Positions 17,397 to 20,962 of a stretch of 20,962 bases of DNA are shown piece by piece. Origin of the DNA: JBCBSP01 sp964550935 (GTDB lineage: Bacteria > Pseudomonadota > Alphaproteobacteria > Caulobacterales > Maricaulaceae); the NCBI GenBank assembly GCA_964550935.1, contig CAZKBB010000050.1, positions 1 to 20,962 on the forward strand, read 5' to 3'. Numbering within the stretch: position 1 is the stretch's first letter; each line of letters begins with the position of its first letter. The notes beneath the pieces were generated by a model. It was not told the DNA's origin. It did not search any database and worked only from the letters and a program-made list of their open reading frames with translations. A program made the position numbers and the translations under genes.

Positions 17397-18049
17397 TGCT
17401 CGCTGCGCTGCTCGCCGCCGCCGCGCTGCAGGCTCAGCCTGCGCCGCAGACCCCGGACCCGGCCGACCTGGCGCAGATGCGCACCGTCGCGCTGGATCGG
17501 CTCTTCACCTACTGGCCGGAGTATCTGGGCCTGCCGGAAGACGAGCGCGACGGCTTCGTGATGGTCCATCGTGTCGACGGGCCCGAAGGCTGGCGGCTCT
17601 GGCTTGAAGGCCCTGACGGGTCGATCTCACCGCTCGGCGCCCATCCCGACACCGCGCTCGATCCGCCCCCGCTTGAGCTGTTTGAAGACGCTGAGGTGCG
17701 CGTCGCGGCGCCGCCGGGGTCCATGTCGGTGACGATGGAGCTGCGACCGGCTGAACCGTTGCAGACGCGCTACGACGCCGCGGCGCTGCGGGCCGGGGCC
17801 GGACAGGCCAACCGAGCCATGCGCGAGGTCGCCGGCGTCGCGGCGCTGTTCGCTCCGCGCATGCAGGCGGTGGTGTTCACCTTCGACGGCCCCGCCCCCG
17901 AGGCCTGGGCGGTGAACCCGGACGGAACGCGAAGGGCGCTGCCGGTGCGCGAAGACACCGTCACCTTGCCGCTTCGAAAGCGGGCCTTCCGCGAGGTTGA
18001 AGCGGTGGAGTTCGGCCGTGCGCCGGTCAGCGCGCGGTTCGACGGCTAG
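17393..18049 (+). CDS. Secreted protein of unknown function
   Basis: I do not recognise this 218-residue protein. An export signal is seen (MMLAALLAAAALQAQPAPQ), cleaved probably after AQA. The body contains LDRLFTYWPEYLGLPEDERDG and a PDGSISPLGA stretch, then a region that looks beta-rich near the C-terminus (VVFTFDGPAPEAWAVNPDG). No known catalytic motif. It may start at the GTG (17393) overlapping the preceding stop by four bases, or at the ATG three bases later; coupling to the lipoprotein gene is likely either way. Its stop shares CTAG with the convergent HisN-type gene. Confidence 0.8.
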   Translation: MMLAALLAAAALQAQPAPQTPDPADLAQMRTVALDRLFTYWPEYLGLPEDERDGFVMVHRVDGPEGWRLWLEGPDGSISPLGAHPDTALDPPPLELFEDAEVRVAAPPGSMSVTMELRPAEPLQTRYDAAALRAGAGQANRAMREVAGVAALFAPRMQAVVFTFDGPAPEAWAVNPDGTRRALPVREDTVTLPLRKRAFREVEAVEFGRAPVSARFDG

Positions 18050-18858
18050 GCGCTGAGCCTGTCGCGCGCCGCCTCGTGCAGCTGCGGCGTCGCGGCGGCC
18101 ACCACGCGCCCGCCCTCGCGCATGGCCCCGCCGTCCCAGGCGCTGATCACGCCGCCCGCCCCGCGCACCACCGGCGCGAGGGCGCACACGTCCCAGGGCT
18201 TCAGCCCCGCCTCCACCACGAGGTGAATCCCGCCGAGCGCCAGCGCGGCGTAGGCGTAGGCGTCCAGCCCGTAGCGCGTCAGCCGTGCGGCGGTTCGCAC
18301 CCGATCGAACGCAGCGCGCTCATCGGCGTCGAACAAGTCCGGATCGGTCGTGCTGAGCACGGCTTCGTCGAGACGCCGGGTCTCGCCGGCGCGGATCGGC
18401 TCGCGCGAACCGCCGCGCTCAAGCCAGGCGCCACGCAAGCTCGCCCGGTCCGCGCCGTAGAAGCGCTCACCGGTGAAGGGCTGGTCGATGACCGACAGCG
18501 CCGGACCGTCCTCATCGCACAGCGCGATCAGAACACACCAGGTGGGAAGCCCGGCGACGAAGGCGCGCGTGCCGTCGATCGGATCGATCACCCAGGTCCG
18601 CCCGGAGCGCGAGGGCCGCTCAGCGCCCTCTTCGCCAAGCACGCCGTCATCGGGGCGCGCCGTGGCGAGCGCCGAGACGATGGCCGCTTCGATGCGCCGG
18701 TCGGCTTCGGTGACGGGGTCGTAGTCGCCGGGCCCGGCCCCGTCTCTTCGCGACTTGTCGTCGGCGGCGAGCCCGGAGCGGAACAGCGCCGATCCGGCCT
18801 CGCGGGCCGCATCGGCCAGCGCGCCGGCGAGGGTCAGATCAGCGTCGAGATGGGGCAT
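18046..18858 (-). CDS. hisN: Inositol-monophosphatase-family phosphatase, probable histidinol-phosphatase
   Basis: Mg-dependent phosphatase of 270 residues. Family motifs: DPVTEADR (47-54), GEEG (75-78) with the metal-binding Glu, DPIDGT (92-97), and GLKPWDVCALAPVVRGAGG with the WD metal ligand (222-223). The best functional guess is HisN, dephosphorylating histidinol phosphate in histidine synthesis, because the GLPTWCVLIAL and DPIDGTRAFV contexts resemble HisN more than SuhB or CysQ; that is judgement from memory. AGGGA precedes the ATG. It follows the XRE regulator gene by 12 bases on the same strand, so the two form an operon. Gene-symbol confidence is lower than family confidence. Confidence 0.88.
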   Translation of the reverse strand: MPHLDADLTLAGALADAAREAGSALFRSGLAADDKSRRDGAGPGDYDPVTEADRRIEAAIVSALATARPDDGVLGEEGAERPSRSGRTWVIDPIDGTRAFVAGLPTWCVLIALCDEDGPALSVIDQPFTGERFYGADRASLRGAWLERGGSREPIRAGETRRLDEAVLSTTDPDLFDADERAAFDRVRTAARLTRYGLDAYAYAALALGGIHLVVEAGLKPWDVCALAPVVRGAGGVISAWDGGAMREGGRVVAAATPQLHEAARDRLSA

Positions 18859-18870
18859 GCGCCCTGTCCC

Positions 18871-19269
18871 TTACGCGACCTCGTCGTCGCGGCCTTTCTG
18901 ATGGGGGTCAAGCGACTTGGCCAGCTCCAGAAGGCGCCGGCGCGGGCGCTCGGCCAGCCTGTAATAGGCGCGCACCAGGTCCACGGTCTCTTTCTGGGAC
19001 AAGATGTCGGGGGCGAGCTCCTCGCCGTCAGGCGCGGCGGACTCCCCGCGCATGTCGAGGCCTTCGTAGAAATACTGGACGGGCACGTCGAGCGCCTCGG
19101 CGAGCTCGAACAGCCGGCTGGCGCTGACGCGGTTGGCGCCGCACTCATACTTTTGAACCTGCTGGAAGCGGATGCCCACGGACTCCGCGAGTTGCTGCTG
19201 GGTCAGCCCGAGAAGGCGGCGACGCCGGCGCAGGCGCTTGCCCACGTGGTGGTCGATCTCGTTGGTCAT
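18871..19269 (-). CDS. XRE-family HTH transcriptional regulator
   Basis: DNA-binding protein of 132 residues. It opens MTNEIDHHVGKRLRRRRRLL, followed by a clear Cro/C1 helix-turn-helix GLTQQQLAESVGIRFQQVQK and YECGANRVSASRLFELAEAL, then VPVQYFYEGL. The tail after residue 75 (about 55 residues) ends in acidic and basic patches. This type (IRFQQVQKYECGANRVSA) is widespread in alphaproteobacteria. The frame is open to 19329, but the ATG at 19269 begins the conserved domain and follows a GAGGA site. Its promoter region carries two GANTC sites and an inverted repeat. It is upstream of, and likely cotranscribed with, the HisN-type gene. Confidence 0.93.
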   Translation of the reverse strand: MTNEIDHHVGKRLRRRRRLLGLTQQQLAESVGIRFQQVQKYECGANRVSASRLFELAEALDVPVQYFYEGLDMRGESAAPDGEELAPDILSQKETVDLVRAYYRLAERPRRRLLELAKSLDPHQKGRDDEVA

Positions 19270-19449
19270 GCCCACTTTCCTCAACTTAACTGTCGCGCCC
19301 GATTCAACGTGCAAGATACACACCGTCACGATGCGTGAGCGAATCTAGAAATTTGTATGGACATTCCTAGCGTGTCCGAGCCGCCTTTTGAACTCAGTCT
19401 GTGATAAATTCAAGACGCGCCGCCGCAGGCGGGCTCAAAGGCGCACCGC
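19270..19449. promoter_or_regulatory. XRE promoter region with two GANTC sites and an inverted repeat
   Basis: This 180-base gap is AT-richer than its surroundings. It holds GATTC (19301-19305) and GAATC (19341-19345), sites of the CcrM methyltransferase class that times transcription in Caulobacter, and the inverted repeat GGACA-N9-TGTCC (19359-19377). A minus-strand TTGCAC (19316-19311) may be a -35 element, with AGTTAA 17 bases on. All are sequence matches without proof of use. Confidence 0.35.
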
Positions 19450-20328
19450 TTACTCCGCGGCCTGCAGGTCCGCGCCGCCGCGCCCGACGGTCAGAGTGCG
19501 CATCCAGTCCGAGAGCGCCGACTTCAGGCGATCGAAGCCGCCATGGGGCTCGACGCGGCCTTCATTCATGTAGAGCCCGCGATTGATCTCCACCTGCAGC
19601 ACGTGAACGCCGGCCTCAGGCCGGCCGTAATGCTCGGTTGTGAAACCGCCCGCATAGGGCCGGTTGCGCGCCACGGCGAAGCCGGCCTCACGGAAGGCCG
19701 CCTCCGCTGCGGCGACTAACCCGCGCGCGCACGAGGCGCCGAACCGGTCGCCGAGAACCACGTCCGCTCCGCGCGCGCTGGCCGAGGGCATGGAGTGGCA
19801 GTCGATCACGATCGCCGAGCCGAACGCCTCGCGCGCCCGCTCGATCTCGTGCGACAGCGCGGCGTGGTAGGGCGCGTAATACGCCTTCAGCCGGGCGCGC
19901 GCCTCGGCGTAGTCCAGCTTGCCGGCGTAAATCGCGCGCCCGTCCGCGGCCAGGCGCGGAATGACGCCGAGCCCGGCGGATGCGCGCGAGGACGGCGCCC
20001 AGGCCCCGGGAGGCGGGCCGCCGGTGAACATCGCCGGATCGAGCTCGGTCGCGGCCCTGTTGGGGTCCACGAAAGCCCTTGGAAACCTCGCACGCACCAG
20101 CGGCGCGCCATGCAGCGGCGCGTCGGCGTAAAGCGCGTCGACATAGGCGTCTTCGGAGCGGCGCAAGAGGCGCAACGGCAGAACCGAACGCGCCAGGAAG
20201 TCACCGGGATAGTCCTGGCCGGAGTGCGGCGAGGCGAACACGAACCCGGTCGGCGCGGCGCAGGGCCGCGCGACCTCGACCGGCGAGCGGTCCGGCTCAG
20301 GTGGAGTGGTGTCGTCCAATCCGGTCAT
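19450..20328 (-). CDS. N-formylglutamate amidohydrolase family protein
   Basis: Zinc-type hydrolase of 292 residues; characterised members release formate from N-formylglutamate at the end of one histidine-degradation route. Family marks: FASPHSGQDYPGDFL near residue 32, RAFVDPNRAATELDP, GLGVIPR, IVIDCHSMPS (catalytic-centre histidine), and the C-terminal VHVLQVEINRGLYMNEGR with the conserved Glu. No signal peptide, so cytoplasmic. It is divergent from cpdR; as I recall, this enzyme gene often sits beside cpdR in alphaproteobacteria, outside any hut operon, so its true substrate there is open. No other hut genes are in the window. Confidence 0.9.
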   Translation of the reverse strand: MTGLDDTTPPEPDRSPVEVARPCAAPTGFVFASPHSGQDYPGDFLARSVLPLRLLRRSEDAYVDALYADAPLHGAPLVRARFPRAFVDPNRAATELDPAMFTGGPPPGAWAPSSRASAGLGVIPRLAADGRAIYAGKLDYAEARARLKAYYAPYHAALSHEIERAREAFGSAIVIDCHSMPSASARGADVVLGDRFGASCARGLVAAAEAAFREAGFAVARNRPYAGGFTTEHYGRPEAGVHVLQVEINRGLYMNEGRVEPHGGFDRLKSALSDWMRTLTVGRGGADLQAAE

Positions 20329-20450
20329 GGGTCCATGATCACTGCGCTGCGCCGCGGGTCAATGCGAACGGGCGAACCATCGTTCAGCGGACCTTTACTT
20401 TGGGCTGCTACACACAAGGTCCAACGGGGATGTGACTGCGGAGAGGCTCT

Positions 20451-20819
20451 ATGGCCCGGATTCTTCTCGCCGAAGACGACGATTCCATGCGCGATTTCCT
20501 GGCCAAGGCGCTCAAGCGCGCCGGTCACGAGGTCGACCAGGTGGCCGACGGCGAGGAAGGCGTGAGCGCGCTCGGCGAGGCGGCCGGCAAGTTCGACCTT
20601 CTGCTCACCGACATCGTCATGCCCGGCGTGGACGGCATCGAGCTGGCGCGTCGCGCGGCCGAAGTCGATCCCGGCCTGAAGATCATGTTCATCACCGGCT
20701 TTGCGGCGGTCGCGCTGAACGCCGGCGCGAACGCGCCCAAGGATGCGAAGGTGCTCTCCAAGCCCTTCCACCTGCGCGATCTGGTCGACGAGGTCGCCCG
20801 CGCCGTCGAGGCCGCCTGA
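20451..20819 (+). CDS. cpdR: Single-domain response regulator CpdR
   Basis: Receiver-only protein of 122 residues. When unphosphorylated, CpdR in Caulobacter brings the ClpXP protease to the pole and primes destruction of CtrA and other substrates; CckA-ChpT phosphorylation switches it off. Visible: acidic pocket EDD (8-10), phospho-acceptor D54 in LLTDIVMPG, T82 in MFITGFAAVA, and K104 in LSKPFHLRDLVDEV. The start MARILLAEDDDSMR and the FITGFAAVA/LSKPFHLRDL blocks match Caulobacter CpdR closely from memory. GGAGAGG lies just before the ATG. It is divergent from the amidohydrolase and followed by tRNA-Val. Confidence 0.93.
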   Translation: MARILLAEDDDSMRDFLAKALKRAGHEVDQVADGEEGVSALGEAAGKFDLLLTDIVMPGVDGIELARRAAEVDPGLKIMFITGFAAVALNAGANAPKDAKVLSKPFHLRDLVDEVARAVEAA

Positions 20820-20852
20820 AGCGCCTGACTTTCAGTGAAAACCGAACGCGCG

Positions 20853-20873
20853 GCGCGCTTGAAAGCGCGCGCC
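20853..20873 (+). terminator. GC hairpin after cpdR
   Basis: GGCGCGC-TTGAAA-GCGCGCGCC can form a 7-bp GC stem around a six-base loop, 33 bases after the cpdR stop. No T-run follows, so it may be a weak or Rho-assisted terminator. The TTGAAA loop is also the -35 element of the tRNA promoter. Confidence 0.5.
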
Positions 20874-20887
20874 TGCGAGGCTATAGG
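20859..20887 (+). promoter_or_regulatory. Promoter of tRNA-Val
   Basis: TTGAAA (20859-20864) and TATAGG (20882-20887) are separated by exactly 17 bases, a good housekeeping-sigma promoter. It also fits the Caulobacter form TTGACGS-N10-14-GCTANAWC with GCTATAGG. Transcription should start about 14 bases before the tRNA. This is the clearest promoter in the window. Confidence 0.75.
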
Positions 20888-20907
20888 TCCGCCTCCCTTC
20901 GAGGTGC

Positions 20908-20962
<55 letters not shown>

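Noticed and set aside
18076..19338. 420-codon open frame on the plus strand
   Set aside because: It is antisense to the HisN-type phosphatase and XRE genes, which carry clear family motifs; long shadows are expected at this GC content.

Overview
The window reads as chromosomal DNA of an alphaproteobacterium. GC content is high with strong G/C preference at third codon positions, genes are tightly packed, and the cell-cycle regulator CpdR sits at the right end beside a tRNA-Val(GAC). A CtrA-like box, GANTC sites and a Caulobacter-style promoter before the tRNA point towards the Caulobacterales/Maricaulales (Maricaulis, Oceanicaulis or Hyphomonadaceae-like). That placement is an inference; no rRNA or other decisive marker is present.

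Layout. 1-1580: 3' part of a fused cysN/cysC sulfate-activation gene, convergent with an XRE-HTH regulator carrying a PAS-like C-terminal half (1577-2200, minus). 2343-5271: a TonB-dependent receptor followed by an exported glycerophosphodiesterase. 5280-5306: a strong bidirectional terminator. 5330-7606 (minus): a two-gene unit encoding a chemotaxis-type transducer and, directly downstream, a microbial rhodopsin. 7713-9525 (minus): phosphomannomutase/phosphoglucomutase and a small conserved-looking ORF. 9735-11050: gpmA overlapping a RibD-type deaminase that lacks its reductase domain. 11116-12423: pentapeptide-repeat protein. 12540-14591: glutamine-dependent NAD+ synthetase. 14687-15523: zinc-ribbon methyltransferase. 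15660-16130 (minus): Hsp20 with a ROSE-like 5' leader. 16404-18049: an exported lipoprotein of a methyltransferase-like family and a secreted unknown. 18046-19269 (minus): XRE regulator plus a HisN-type phosphatase. 19450-20328 (minus): N-formylglutamate amidohydrolase. 20451-20819: cpdR. 20908 to the edge: tRNA-Val.

The most exciting content is the transducer-rhodopsin pair. The rhodopsin keeps the retinal lysine and both counter-ion aspartates, but the cytoplasmic proton-donor position is isoleucine (a D-T-I motif). The transducer has two membrane helices joined by only about 20 residues, so it has no room for a ligand-binding domain; it then has HAMP and a chemotaxis signalling domain with unusual tip residues. 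This is what a bacterial sensory rhodopsin coupled to a dedicated phototaxis transducer should look like. A CtrA-like box lies just upstream of the unit, and cpdR, which controls CtrA stability in relatives, is in the same window.

A second strong signal is the 110-nt leader of hsp20. It folds into three hairpins, and the last pairs the Shine-Dalgarno sequence with a UCGCU element that fits the ROSE thermometer consensus and also pairs the start codon. The remaining genes are mostly housekeeping (sulfur activation, sugar phosphates, glycolysis, NAD, histidine).
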